Made by a program: the position numbers and the translations under genes. DNA of 64,000 nucleotides, from contig OX419756.1 of assembly GCA_948567375.1 (NCBI GenBank), positions 41,244,333 to 41,308,332 on the forward strand, given 5' to 3'. Source of the DNA: Lunularia cruciata. Taxonomy: Eukaryota; Streptophyta; Marchantiopsida; Lunulariales; Lunulariaceae. The notes under the pieces are model-generated. The model was not told where the DNA came from. It did no database searches and saw only the letters and a list, made by a program, of their open reading frames with translations. Within the stretch, counting starts at the first letter, position 1. The number at the start of each line of letters is the position of its first letter. Below, piece after piece: positions 55,482-64,000 of this stretch.

Positions 55482-56788
55482 AATTTAGATGAATATATTG
55501 TCAAAGACTTGACTTCCCCTCCTTTCAGTTGGAAAGAGCACAGCCCTAGAGGCAAGTCTAATGCTCTGGTGTGGCCCCAATCCATGTTTGTGAGTGCAAG
55601 CCTTTCAGTTCCCTGATTTGTGGCAGGAACCTTCTTCTCTTCATTTCGCACCTTTTCGGCATCACTCTCACTATCTGAAGATGATGATAACGAGCATGAC
55701 TCTTCTTCCTCCTCTGCATCTTCATAAATTCCTGATCCTTCTTCTTCTTCACCCAAAGGAAAAAACAAAGCCCTCATTTGACGCATTTTAAGTGGATCTT
55801 GTCTCAATTCAGAAGGTAATAAGTGAAGCAATGCTGCTTGAGAAGCAACACTATGAATCTGGTCATACCTTTCCTCATCTTTGTCAACTTCCACAGCTTC
55901 CTTACCAATGTCAGGACCTTTTGGTGGGAGATCTTCAGAATTCTTCTCCACACCTTCCATCACATCTTTTCCTAAAAGAACTAGCTCCATGCTAGATCCT
56001 TGTTGAGGATTTTCTTCCTTGTCAGAGTCATCCAACCTGTTTTTGCTGAAGTGATTCCCTTGAAACCTCCATTCTCCCCTTAGACCATCATGCAAGATAA
56101 AATCAGCACCCTGTTCTTCAGTTTTCTTCTTCAATCTCTTCTCAAATTTATCTGCCTCTATTCCTCCAATAAAATGTTGCCCACTCTTCTTGTCAATGGT
56201 AAGAGCTTTCCTTACCTTTGCTTTTGGTGGCCATTCCACCTCTGACTCCTTTACAGCAAACCTTGTATCATGAAACTCATGAGGGTACCAAGAATTTATA
56301 CCAACCTTGCTTTCGTTTTTGGGCAATCTTTGAAATTGCGGGTCATGGTGAACTTGAGAAACTTGAGCATCTCCCACTAGAGGTCCATCTTGTCCATACC
56401 TCTTTGTTTCTCCTCCTTGATATGTGTTCTTCTTCTTTTCCATCTCATCTAAATCTGTACTTTGTTTCATCTCACCCACTGCACTATACACACTAGGCCC
56501 AAAAGTAGCAATTGCCATACCTACTTCACGTGTGCCCAAGTGTCTCTCCAGCAATGCCTTCATGCCTCCTCTGTTCCAGTTCAGCGGTGTTGGCTCCCCA
56601 GTGTCAAAGAAGGCAACCTTCTTCATTCCGGGCTCTCCCACAAATTTCACCAGCTGCTTATGCAACGCTTTTGATAGCTCCTGGCAATCTCTCTTAGCAT
56701 GACTTTTACTATCACACCACATGCACCCATAGAGCTGTCTCTTCTCTCCGATTGTTCTTGCAGTACTACTCCCACTCTGCAGCTGGTC
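55466..56788 (-). pseudogene. Gag-like zinc-knuckle protein, 5' end cut by gypsy C
   Basis: The frame is open from the gypsy C boundary (56788) to 55466. Near its start it has CMWCDSKSHAKRDC, a perfect CX2CX4HX4C knuckle as in retroviral and retrotransposon Gag. Then follow LHKQLVKFVGEPGMKKVAFF and GGMKALLERHLGTREVGMAI, a charged linker, and a Ser/Asp/Glu tract (CSLSSSSDSESDAE). It ends at 55466. Because the frame runs straight into the gypsy C LTR, the N-terminus should continue beyond the right end of the window. No protease or reverse transcriptase follows; instead come coiled-coil segments and the minisatellite, so the parent element may be non-autonomous. A retroelement-captured host gene is the alternative. 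Confidence 0.6.
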
Positions 56789-57467
56789 TGTGAGCCGGCC
56801 TGTCTCTCACTCAGGATGAACCTCTGATGGCTATTATGGTAGCGCACCATGGACTAAGAAGGCAAGGAACCCCAACTCCATCATACTCCTCCAAGGCTAA
56901 CACTCCAAGACTCAAGACATTGCTCACTAGAGAACTCAATGAGAGAGAGATAGTTGCAAATGAAAGGATGATGAGTACCTCCTCACTCCTTGTTTATATA
57001 CTTGTGAAATAGTTACGTACCAAAGTTACTAATTACCGTAGTAACTCAAGTTACTAGACTAAAAGTCAAGTAAAGTCAAAAAGTAGAAAGGAATATCCAT
57101 TCACATGGGCATATTCCCCTTATCTTGACCCAACCACTAAAGCAAGGATTCCTTCACATGGGCTATCCTTGGACTAAAGAAGAATCCAAAACAAAAAGGC
57201 TTGCGGGCCCAAGAGTTCTCAACTCTTTCCCCAAAGCCAAACACCTAGGAATAATACCAAGTCAACACACTAAAATCCAAAATAGTGGTGCTCATCTTTT
57301 CTACTTCCTCTAAAGTAAGGTCCCATCTATCTTAGCTATGACTAACTTTAGCTAACCATGACTAATATAGAACCATCCTTTATCTCTATATAAATAATAT
57401 CTCTTAAGTACTTGTAATACCAAGCTAAATATCACAATACCACACACATGCACAAATGGGTGTTACA
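56789..57467 (-). repeat. 3' LTR of gypsy C
   Basis: The minus strand starts TGTAACACCCATTTGTGCAT and ends GACAGGCCGGCTCACA. Terminal TGT...ACA is typical of LTRs. Confidence 0.95.
56993..57000 (-). promoter_or_regulatory. TATA box in gypsy C LTR
   Basis: The minus strand reads TATATAAA at 57000-56993, about 470 bp into the LTR. The same motif is at the same place in both gypsy B LTRs (34313, 41591). Confidence 0.6.
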
Positions 57468-57478
57468 TTTACCCCCGG
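57468..57478 (-). promoter_or_regulatory. Polypurine tract of gypsy C
   Basis: The minus strand reads CCGGGGGTAAA immediately before the LTR. Gypsy B has the same sequence before 41111. Confidence 0.75.
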
Positions 57479-57515
57479 ACTAAGTTTTCACTTTGTCCTC
57501 AAAGTGAAGGTCTCT

Positions 57516-60500
57516 CTACCTTCTATGGTACATCTTCAACTTATCATGGTTAATCCTATCAAAGTGTCTTCCTCCCAACTCCTTGAGATCATAGGTGTAA
57601 TTGCCCCACACCTTCTCTACTATGAAAGGTCCAAAGTACTTAGGCAAAAACTTCTTTTGCACTCTCTTGAATCGAATAGAATCAAACAACATTACCCAAT
57701 CACCTTCTTTGAAAGGCTCCACCTTCTTCTTGCCTTGCCTCTTGTCATAGCTCTCCTTTTGTTTCCTTTGGGCTTGCTCCACTCGAACCATAGCAACTGC
57801 TCTTGCCTCTTCCAACTCCATGAGTTGATCCTTCCTTGACTTCCCTGCATCACTTCCTTGTGCTTTCTTCAATCTTCTATGAATGCTTTGGAAGGTAGTA
57901 AGATCAAAGTGAATAGGTAAGGTAGACTCAATACCATACACCAATTGGAATGGAGAATATCCAGTGGAAGTCTTCATGGTTGTCCTATACTCCCACAAAA
58001 CTGCATGAATCCTCTTGTCCCAATGATGTTTAGCCCCCTCCATTTCTGCATCTTTGGCCAACATCATGCACAAGGTCTGATTGGTTCTCTCTGCCAAGCC
58101 ATTGGAATTTGGCTTATAGGATATAGTTACTCTATGTGTGATAGAGAAATGTCGTAGCATGGCTGTAGTAATGCTTCCTGTAAACTCTCCTCCTCTATCA
58201 GAAACCAACTCCAAAGGGCATCCAAACCTAGTGATAATGCGTTCATAAAGAAATCTACCCACTTCATCTTCATTCTTGTCCCTCAATGGTCTAGCCTCAA
58301 CCCACTTGGTAAGGTAATCAGTAACTACCACAATGTACCGATTGTTCCTTGGGGTTCTATTGAGAGGTCCTACAAAATCAATTCCCCACTTCTCAAAAGG
58401 TCCTAGCAATGGAATTGATCTAAGTGGTGGAGTGGATGTAGACTTTCTAGCAAAAGCTTGACAAACATGACAAGTTTTGCAATAATCAAGACAATCCTTG
58501 AAAATCCCTCTCCAATGGTAACCTGCATCTAGAATCTTGAAAGCAGTCACCTTTCCTGCAAAGTGTCCTCCACATACTAAACCTTCATGAAACTCCTTTA
58601 TGAGTAGGATAGACTCTTCCTTACCCACTGCTCTTCGAAGTAGACCATCTGCTCCTTGGTGAAAAAGAGTATCCTCCACCATTGTGTAAGGTCTAGATCT
58701 TGCTGCAAGGGCCTTCCTCTCCCTAGCATGCATCCCTTCTGGATAGTTACCTCTTGTCACAAAATCCACAATCTCCTTGTACTCCATTGGAATCTCTTGA
58801 GTGACTGAGATTGTCATGAGCTCCTCATCCGGGAAGGAATCATCTACTGGCTCATCTCCATCATGATCATAGGCTCTAGATAACAAATCAGCATTTGCAT
58901 GTTTCTTTCCTGGCCTATCCTCAATTGTGTAGTCATACTCAGACAAGAGTATCATCCACCTTGCTAGTCTCCCTTCAACATTAGGCTTGTTGAAGATGTA
59001 CTTCAAAGCCTTGTGATCCGTGACAATTGTGGCTTTCCCTCCAATCAAGTAGTGTCTAAACTTCTTGAGACCAAAGATCACTCCCAACCCTTCTCTCTCT
59101 GTGACAGAGTAGTTCATCTCTGCTGAAACCATCTGCCTACTAGCATAAGCTATTGGATGATCATGCCCATCTTGGTCTAATTGACTAAGAGTGCATCCTA
59201 TAGCTACATTAGAAGCATCAGTGTAGAGGATGAAAGGCTTACTCCAATCAGGTTTAGCAAGAATTGGAGCTACAACAAGGGATTGCTTGAGCTCCTCAAA
59301 AGCTTTGAGAGCCTCCTTGTCTTCCAAAATCACCATGTAATCTACACCCTTCTTCATGTAGATGGTCAATGCATAAGCCTTGTTGGAAAATGAGAAGATG
59401 AACCTCCTATAGTACCCAACCATTCCCAAGAATTGGCGTAACTTTGTCAAGCTTGAAGGGAATGGAAGGTCTGAGATTTTCCTCACCTTCTCAGGATCAA
59501 CTGCTATTCCATCCTTGGAGATGATGTGCCCCAAAAGTAGACCTTCTTCACATCCAAAAATGCACTTCTCTGGGTTGAGTGATGCATTTGCCTCATCCAA
59601 GCGTTGCAAGACTTTGATTAGGTGCTCAAAGTGCTCCTCCTTGCTCCCATAGACACAAAAGTCATCAATGAAATCTCTCACAAATTTCCCAATGAAAGGT
59701 TCAAATACCTTGTTCATGAACCGTTGGAATGTGGCTGGAGCATTGCAAAGCCCAAAAGGCATGACCTTGAAAGCGTAAGTTCCCCAAGGTGTGGTGAATG
59801 TGGTGAGTTGTTGATGCTCTGGTGCAATCTTTATTTGGTTATATCCACTATAACCATCTCCAAAACTGTACCTCTCATGACCTGCAACCTCCTCCAAGAT
59901 CTCATCAATGAATGGCAATGGGTAGTAGTCCTTCTTGGTAACAGCATTAAGCTTCTTGTAATCCACACATACCCGAAGCTTGCCATTCTTTTTCTTCACA
60001 ATGACAATTAGAGACACCCATTCTGAATTCTCCACCTCAAAGATAAATCCAGCCTCCTTGAGCTTATCAATCTCCTCCTTCACAACCAAAGATATTGGTG
60101 GGCTAATCCGACGTTGCTTTTGGCGGATTGGTCTTGCATGTGACTCCACCTCTATCTTGTGCTCCTCCAAGGTGACTTCCTTCAAATCCTTGTAACTAAA
60201 AGCAAACACATGGATGAACTTGCGGAAAATCTCCTCAAATCTCACCTTCTCCTCCTTGGTAACATTTGGGCCATACTTGAGGGTAGATAACCTTCTCTCT
60301 ACCTCCTCAAGTGTCAATGGTGATTTATCTGGGTCCTTCAAAACCTCTGGCTTAGGTGCAAAATCCATAGCACACAAAGGATACACATCTGAATCAGATT
60401 CAGATTCATCCTCCTCCGTGGAAGTCTCCTCTTCCATGCTTGTGTCCACACCTGAAGCTCCTCCTTCAGAATCAGATTCCCAATAATCAGAAGATGGGGT

Positions 60501-62342
60501 ATCTGAATGTGAGGTGTTGGTGGTGTTAGTCACAGGAACAGTGACTCTATGGTTTGATGGCCCAATCCTTAAGTACCCTTTGTGCCATCGATCAGTTGTG
60601 CGTGCTGCTCTCAACCATGGCTTCCCAAGAAGTAAGTCATAGCTTGAATCCTTCAAGACTTGGAAAGTCATGAGATTTTGAACTCCCATAACTGAAACTA
60701 CCACCTTATCCATCACTCCTACTGGTCGAACTTGTTGCTTGTTTGCCATGCTCACCACAAATGTTGAAGCTCTTGAGGGTATCATACCCAACTTCTTCAT
60801 CAACCTTTCTGACATGGCATTCACTGCTGATCCTCCATCAACCAATGCATCCTTGATGTTGTGACCATTCACTCTCACATCAATCTTGGAGGCATATTCA
60901 CAAGCTTCCCATGGTGCTGGCTTGGCATCCACCACCCCCATTGATATTGGAACTTTTGCCTTCTTCTTCTTCTTGCTCCTTGTAGAACTCAAACCACCTC
61001 TAAGCTCCTTTCTCAAGGTAGGGTTCAAAGCAATTAATTGGCCCACTGTGATGTTAGCCTTGTGACTACCAACATCCTCCAACACATTGTAGTTCCATTG
61101 TTGCTTGGAGATCAAGAAGTCCTCCATCCCCAACTTCTTCCTTGGAGTCTTTGTTGTTGATGGTGTTGAGGTGCGAGTGCTCCTAGTAGACATAGGAGTA
61201 TCCTTGCTTGAAGTAAATCCTTGAGAAGAGTGAACATCCTCTGCAAAACGAGCTCTCTTCTTCTCTTGTGCCAAAAGCTCCAAATTAAGACCCTTGGAGT
61301 TTGAGCACTCTCCCTTCTCATACTTGCTCTCAACCACATCTATGGATGCTATCCCCTTACCTTTGTTGGGATTAGGAGCCACTTGGGTTTCACTACCTCC
61401 CTCTTTCCCTCTATTGGCTCCCTCATAACCCCTTCCTCCATGGTAAGTGGAATTTGGGCAATTCCTTTGGATATGGCCTCTTCCTCCACAACCAAAACAA
61501 TTTCTATCATTGAAATTGTTGGCTGGTTGGCCTCCTCTATATGGATAGTTTCCATAACTCCTAGGTCCTCTCCCTACATTCTGATCCACCTCTCTCTTCT
61601 CCCATAGTTGCACCACATTGATCTTGAGATCCGCAAGTTGTTCTGTGATGGTTTGTAGTGGATCTTTTGGTGGAGGTGCAAGAATTGGAGCAACTACTAC
61701 TTGTGGTGCAACCCTTGTCACCAAAGTATCAGAAGTTCCACCATACTTGTAGCCTTGAGGAGGATGCACAACCTCCTTCACCACCAAATCACTCTCATCC
61801 CCTTCCAAACTCTCCTCCATACGAATTGCGATCTTGATAGCTTCAACCTTGGAAGAAGGTTTCTCATATCTCACCTTGCTTCTAATTTGTGGTCTCAATC
61901 CTCCCACAAAATTCTTGGTGAGCATGGCCCCTATGCCAATCATTGTAGTCTCCACATCATCCCCACCCTTCCTCAACACTATGCGAAATCTGGACTCCAA
62001 CTTTTCCACTCTTTCCACATAGACCCTCACTTTCTCTCCATCTCCTTGCTTGAGAAATGTAACCTCACTCATCAATCTCTCATAACTCTCATCAGGAAGA
62101 AAGTTCTCAATGAGTGCTGAAGTCAAAGTCTCCCAAGACTCCTCTTCCCCCTCTCTCCTCTCTCTCTTTTGGTATTCTGACTCATACCATGTAAGTGCTG
62201 CATCCTCAAAGAAATCTGGTAATAATGAGGCCCACTCATTCTTCCTCCTCTCATTGTTTCCTATGCAAGCTCTCTTGAAGTCTCTCACAAAGGCCTCCAC
62301 ATCTTCTCCATCCTTGCCAAAGAAAACCGGAAGTTTCCCCAT
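57516..62342 (-). CDS. Gag-Pol polyprotein of gypsy C (1608 aa)
   Basis: This single ORF from ATG at 62342 to a stop at 57516 encodes all proteins for Ty3/gypsy replication. Gag core: about residues 1-190. Zinc knuckle C282-C295 (CFGCGGRGHIQRNC, CX2CX4HX4C). Protease with ALVDGGSAVNAM (Asp502; DGG in place of DSG) and LLGKPWL near 572. Reverse transcriptase about 750-960 with FIDD at 891-894. RNase H with TDAS (Asp1042), Glu1082 and TDHK (Asp1109). Integrase zinc-binding His/Cys region about 1252-1294 and DD35E residues Asp1322, Asp1382 and Glu1418 with 35 residues between the last two. A GPY/F-type module (KYFGPFIVEKV) lies near 1568-1578, and the protein ends soon after, without a chromodomain. 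No frameshift between gag and pol. Alternative upstream starts are blocked by stops, and the equivalent ATG is kept in gypsy B. Confidence 0.96.
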   Translation of the reverse strand: MGKLPVFFGKDGEDVEAFVRDFKRACIGNNERRKNEWASLLPDFFEDAALTWYESEYQKRERREGEEESWETLTSALIENFLPDESYERLMSEVTFLKQGDGEKVRVYVERVEKLESRFRIVLRKGGDDVETTMIGIGAMLTKNFVGGLRPQIRSKVRYEKPSSKVEAIKIAIRMEESLEGDESDLVVKEVVHPPQGYKYGGTSDTLVTRVAPQVVVAPILAPPPKDPLQTITEQLADLKINVVQLWEKREVDQNVGRGPRSYGNYPYRGGQPANNFNDRNCFGCGGRGHIQRNCPNSTYHGGRGYEGANRGKEGGSETQVAPNPNKGKGIASIDVVESKYEKGECSNSKGLNLELLAQEKKRARFAEDVHSSQGFTSSKDTPMSTRSTRTSTPSTTKTPRKKLGMEDFLISKQQWNYNVLEDVGSHKANITVGQLIALNPTLRKELRGGLSSTRSKKKKKAKVPISMGVVDAKPAPWEACEYASKIDVRVNGHNIKDALVDGGSAVNAMSERLMKKLGMIPSRASTFVVSMANKQQVRPVGVMDKVVVSVMGVQNLMTFQVLKDSSYDLLLGKPWLRAARTTDRWHKGYLRIGPSNHRVTVPVTNTTNTSHSDTPSSDYWESDSEGGASGVDTSMEEETSTEEDESESDSDVYPLCAMDFAPKPEVLKDPDKSPLTLEEVERRLSTLKYGPNVTKEEKVRFEEIFRKFIHVFAFSYKDLKEVTLEEHKIEVESHARPIRQKQRRISPPISLVVKEEIDKLKEAGFIFEVENSEWVSLIVIVKKKNGKLRVCVDYKKLNAVTKKDYYPLPFIDEILEEVAGHERYSFGDGYSGYNQIKIAPEHQQLTTFTTPWGTYAFKVMPFGLCNAPATFQRFMNKVFEPFIGKFVRDFIDDFCVYGSKEEHFEHLIKVLQRLDEANASLNPEKCIFGCEEGLLLGHIISKDGIAVDPEKVRKISDLPFPSSLTKLRQFLGMVGYYRRFIFSFSNKAYALTIYMKKGVDYMVILEDKEALKAFEELKQSLVVAPILAKPDWSKPFILYTDASNVAIGCTLSQLDQDGHDHPIAYASRQMVSAEMNYSVTEREGLGVIFGLKKFRHYLIGGKATIVTDHKALKYIFNKPNVEGRLARWMILLSEYDYTIEDRPGKKHANADLLSRAYDHDGDEPVDDSFPDEELMTISVTQEIPMEYKEIVDFVTRGNYPEGMHARERKALAARSRPYTMVEDTLFHQGADGLLRRAVGKEESILLIKEFHEGLVCGGHFAGKVTAFKILDAGYHWRGIFKDCLDYCKTCHVCQAFARKSTSTPPLRSIPLLGPFEKWGIDFVGPLNRTPRNNRYIVVVTDYLTKWVEARPLRDKNEDEVGRFLYERIITRFGCPLELVSDRGGEFTGSITTAMLRHFSITHRVTISYKPNSNGLAERTNQTLCMMLAKDAEMEGAKHHWDKRIHAVLWEYRTTMKTSTGYSPFQLVYGIESTLPIHFDLTTFQSIHRRLKKAQGSDAGKSRKDQLMELEEARAVAMVRVEQAQRKQKESYDKRQGKKKVEPFKEGDWVMLFDSIRFKRVQKKFLPKYFGPFIVEKVWGNYTYDLKELGGRHFDRINHDKLKMYHRR

Positions 62343-62576
62343 CTTAACCCCTCACTATCTTTCTTTTCTCTTAATTTTTTTTTCTCTTTTCTTTTCTCTC
62401 ACTCTATTACTAATAGAGTATATACATGACTAACACCATCTGAGAATAATCCACTCTAGGGAACACAAAAGGTTCAGGTTGCTCCAAGATTTCTATAGCA
62501 ACATCAAATCCTAGAGTGCATATTAATCTAACTCTCATGGATAGTTTATCCATAAGTTGAAAGATTATCTCCATCA

Positions 62577-63050
62577 CTAATCTTGAGAACTAGCTGATAA
62601 AGGTGGTAGTATTTCTGTAGCTGTACTAAGACTCTCTCCAAGATCCTTCACCAAAGTTTCCAAAAGTGCTTTTACTCCACTACACTCATGTCCTTTTGGA
62701 AGTCCTTCAACTCCACAAACCTCACACAACTCCTTGGTCTTAGATCTTCTCCCTCCCAATCTTGGTGAAGAAGGTCCAACATGCAAACCCAAGTCAAGTA
62801 AGCCTCTCCTTTCCCTCAATCTCTTGCTCTCAAAGGTTAATGGACATGAACTTGCCTTATGTCCCTTCTCTCCACATAGAAAGCACTTAGACTCACTCTT
62901 TCCTCCAAGTGGTGTAGGTTTTTGGATCCTCTCAACACTCTCTTCAAATTCTATTGTAAACTCTCTTTTCCTCAAATCCACCCCTACAATCACCTCAAAC
63001 CCTTGGGGAACCTTGCATAATCTCAATTTCCACTCTTGATGACCCTCCAT
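62577..63050 (-). CDS. Zinc-finger ORF upstream of gag in gypsy C (157 aa)
   Basis: ATG at 63050, the first in-frame ATG, gives 157 residues. The first finger C56-C69 reads CFLCGEKGHKASSC, a Gag-type CX2CX4HX4C knuckle. A second, unusual finger C109-C123 reads CEVCGVEGLPKGHEC (CX2CX8HXC). The rest is basic and ends in a Ser-rich tail. It lies between the primer-binding site and gag, 234 bases before the Gag-Pol ATG, on the same strand. Gypsy B carries a decayed copy at the same place. Most Ty3/gypsy elements have no ORF here; Ogre/Tat-type plant elements do (family knowledge). A nucleic-acid-binding role is inferred from the fingers only. Confidence 0.75.
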   Translation of the reverse strand: MEGHQEWKLRLCKVPQGFEVIVGVDLRKREFTIEFEESVERIQKPTPLGGKSESKCFLCGEKGHKASSCPLTFESKRLRERRGLLDLGLHVGPSSPRLGGRRSKTKELCEVCGVEGLPKGHECSGVKALLETLVKDLGESLSTATEILPPLSASSQD

Positions 63051-63074
63051 GTTCCCAAAGATGAATCTAAACAC

Positions 63075-63698
63075 TCAAACATGCTTTTTGTTGATCTCAA
63101 ACTTCTCATGCATGAGATCTCCACTCTGCAGAATTGACCCTTCCTCACAATGTCACTCAAATCTCCCAACGAATATGTCACAGTCCTCTGAAATTTTCCA
63201 CACTTGATCACAACTCTAGGGCGTCCCTCCCTGCAAAATTTTAGATCTTTTCATCGAGCCATTTGGCCTAGACACCTTTCTATTCAGCACCCATATTTCA
63301 GATTTGGTCTGAAAACCACCCCCCTCACTTCAAAAACTCATAACGCACTGCGCAAAAATGATCTCTCTCTAATTTTTGTGGCACCAGGTAGGATACAATG
63401 CACTAAATTTTCTTGGAAATTTTCAGGACAATTCACTAAAAATTGAAGAAATGGCAGACTCTGTACAATTTTCCAAAGAGCATGCAGTTGCGGGAGCACT
63501 TTACCCTATCAACTTTCAAAAATTCTAGCCCAGTGCGCATAGAAGCTCTCTCAATAATTTCAAGTGTGCTAACTGAAAGATAACCCAAGCTATCATGTGT
63601 AGAAATCTCAAGTCCAGATCTCAAACTTGAGATTTTGCCCAAAATCACCTTAATCCCCAAAATCTGCAATCCACCTCACACAATCTCTCCAATTCCTC
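63075..63698 (-). other. Untranslated leader of gypsy C
   Basis: Collinear with gypsy B 34739-35382. A 77-codon frame without ATG (63669-63436) is open in both copies (MQILGIKVILGKIS-like). No motif is recognised. Confidence 0.5.
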
Positions 63699-63869
63699 TC
63701 ATGTGTACAAGATGTACAAAATCACCTCAAAGACATCATAATGAACTACAGGGTATACAAATGGATCTTGGTTCTCTAACATAAGTTCAGCCCTCTCCTC
63801 TCCTAATGTTCTCTCCAAGTGAGCTCTCATAGCCTCCTTCTGCCTAATATAGAATTGGACGCGGAACAT
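63699..63869 (-). CDS. Short leader ORF of gypsy C (56 aa)
   Basis: The first ATG after the primer-binding site opens a 56-codon frame: MRAHLERTLGEERAELMLEN in its middle, FEVILYILYT at its end. Most of it is kept in gypsy B (34606-34738). It could be a regulatory upstream ORF or the first exon of a spliced protein. Conservation between two copies may only reflect shared descent. Confidence 0.4.
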   Translation of the reverse strand: MFRVQFYIRQKEAMRAHLERTLGEERAELMLENQDPFVYPVVHYDVFEVILYILYT

Positions 63870-63890
63870 TATCTTGCCTTCTAGAGAGGT

Positions 63891-63906
63891 CCCGGCAACG
63901 GAACCA
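63891..63906 (-). promoter_or_regulatory. Primer-binding site of gypsy C
   Basis: The minus strand reads TGGTTCCGTTGCCGGG, four bases after the LTR, resembling the TGGCGCCGTTGCCGGGG-type sites of plant gypsy elements. Confidence 0.75.
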
Positions 63907-63910
63907 AAAA

Positions 63911-64000
63911 TGTGAGCCGGCCTGTCTCTCACTCAGGATGAACCTCTGATGGCTATTATGGTAGCGCACCATGGACTAAGAAGGCAAGGAACCCCAACTC
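63911..64000 (-). repeat. 5' LTR of gypsy C (partial)
   Basis: 90 bp identical to 56789-56878. The remaining ~590 bp should lie beyond the window. Confidence 0.95.

Larger units (their letters stand above)
56789..64000 (-). mobile_element. Gypsy C: apparently intact Ty3/gypsy element, 5' LTR runs off window
   Basis: 3' LTR 56789-57467 (679 bp), polypurine tract, a single 1608-codon Gag-Pol, an upstream zinc-finger ORF, leader, primer-binding site, and the first 90 bp (plus-strand sense) of the other LTR at 63911-64000. These 90 bp are identical to 56789-56878. There is no chromodomain. It interrupts the gag-like ORF at 56788. If the 5-bp rule holds, the duplication should be TGGTC (56784-56788). 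Confidence 0.95.

Noticed and set aside
57456-62433. Plus-strand ORFs opposite gypsy C Gag-Pol
   Set aside because: They are shadows of the intact minus-strand polyprotein.
63436-63669. 77-codon frame in the gypsy C leader, also open in gypsy B
   Set aside because: It has no ATG in either copy and is AT-rich; shared descent explains the similarity.

Overview
The window reads as land-plant nuclear DNA from a large, repeat-rich genome. The evidence is a broken alpha-expansin gene with plant-type intron positions, plus plant-type Ty1/copia and Ty3/gypsy LTR retrotransposons, including a chromovirus. I cannot name the lineage from sequence alone. Nothing bacterial, viral or CRISPR-like is supported. 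Almost all of the 64 kb is retrotransposon, much of it nested, and only one long ORF (the Gag-Pol of gypsy C) looks intact.

Layout. 1-4843: 3' part of a + strand copia element (Copia X), with an odd 1.6 kb insert before its 3' LTR. 4980-7080: minus-strand copia relic (Copia Y). 7081-9081: host-like spacer. 9234-13615: alpha-expansin pseudogene, cut by a small copia element (Copia-B, 10142-13412). 13616-14604: host-like DNA with a strong 36-bp hairpin. 14605-45356: one minus-strand copia element (Copia-A), identified by a perfect 5-bp target-site duplication GTTCC at ends 30.7 kb apart. It is burst open by two insertions. The first is a chromodomain gypsy (gypsy E, 16098-32411), which itself holds a giant-LTR gypsy (GL, 20024-31811, TSD CTTGG). 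The second is an LTR-like insertion with inverted ends (32694-42922), which itself holds a decayed gypsy (gypsy B, 33834-41801). 45357-47289: host-like DNA. 47290-49095: degenerate relic ORF. 49096-54078: CT-rich DNA with a 22-bp perfect inverted repeat and a ~92-bp minisatellite of about 20 units. 54079-56788: gag-like, coiled-coil ORFs on the minus strand. 56789-64000: apparently intact gypsy C (minus strand), whose 5' LTR runs off the window.

Biology. The order of insertion follows from nesting: Copia-A came first, then gypsy E and the 32694-42922 insert, then GL and gypsy B. Gypsy C is young: its Gag-Pol is one 1608-codon frame with all catalytic residues, and the 90 bp of 5' LTR in view are identical to its 3' LTR. 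Gypsy B is an old relative of C.

The most unusual object is GL. Its 3' LTR is 3.9 kb and carries degenerate protein-coding blocks (a conserved-looking domain, acidic and lysine-rich stretches, a 295-codon coiled coil). Its 5' LTR is a 1.7 kb deletion derivative. The LTR-borne domain has a diverged relative in the relic ORF near 48.1-48.6 kb, so it looks like a family of accessory proteins carried by these elements. Gypsy B and C also carry an extra double zinc-finger ORF upstream of gag.
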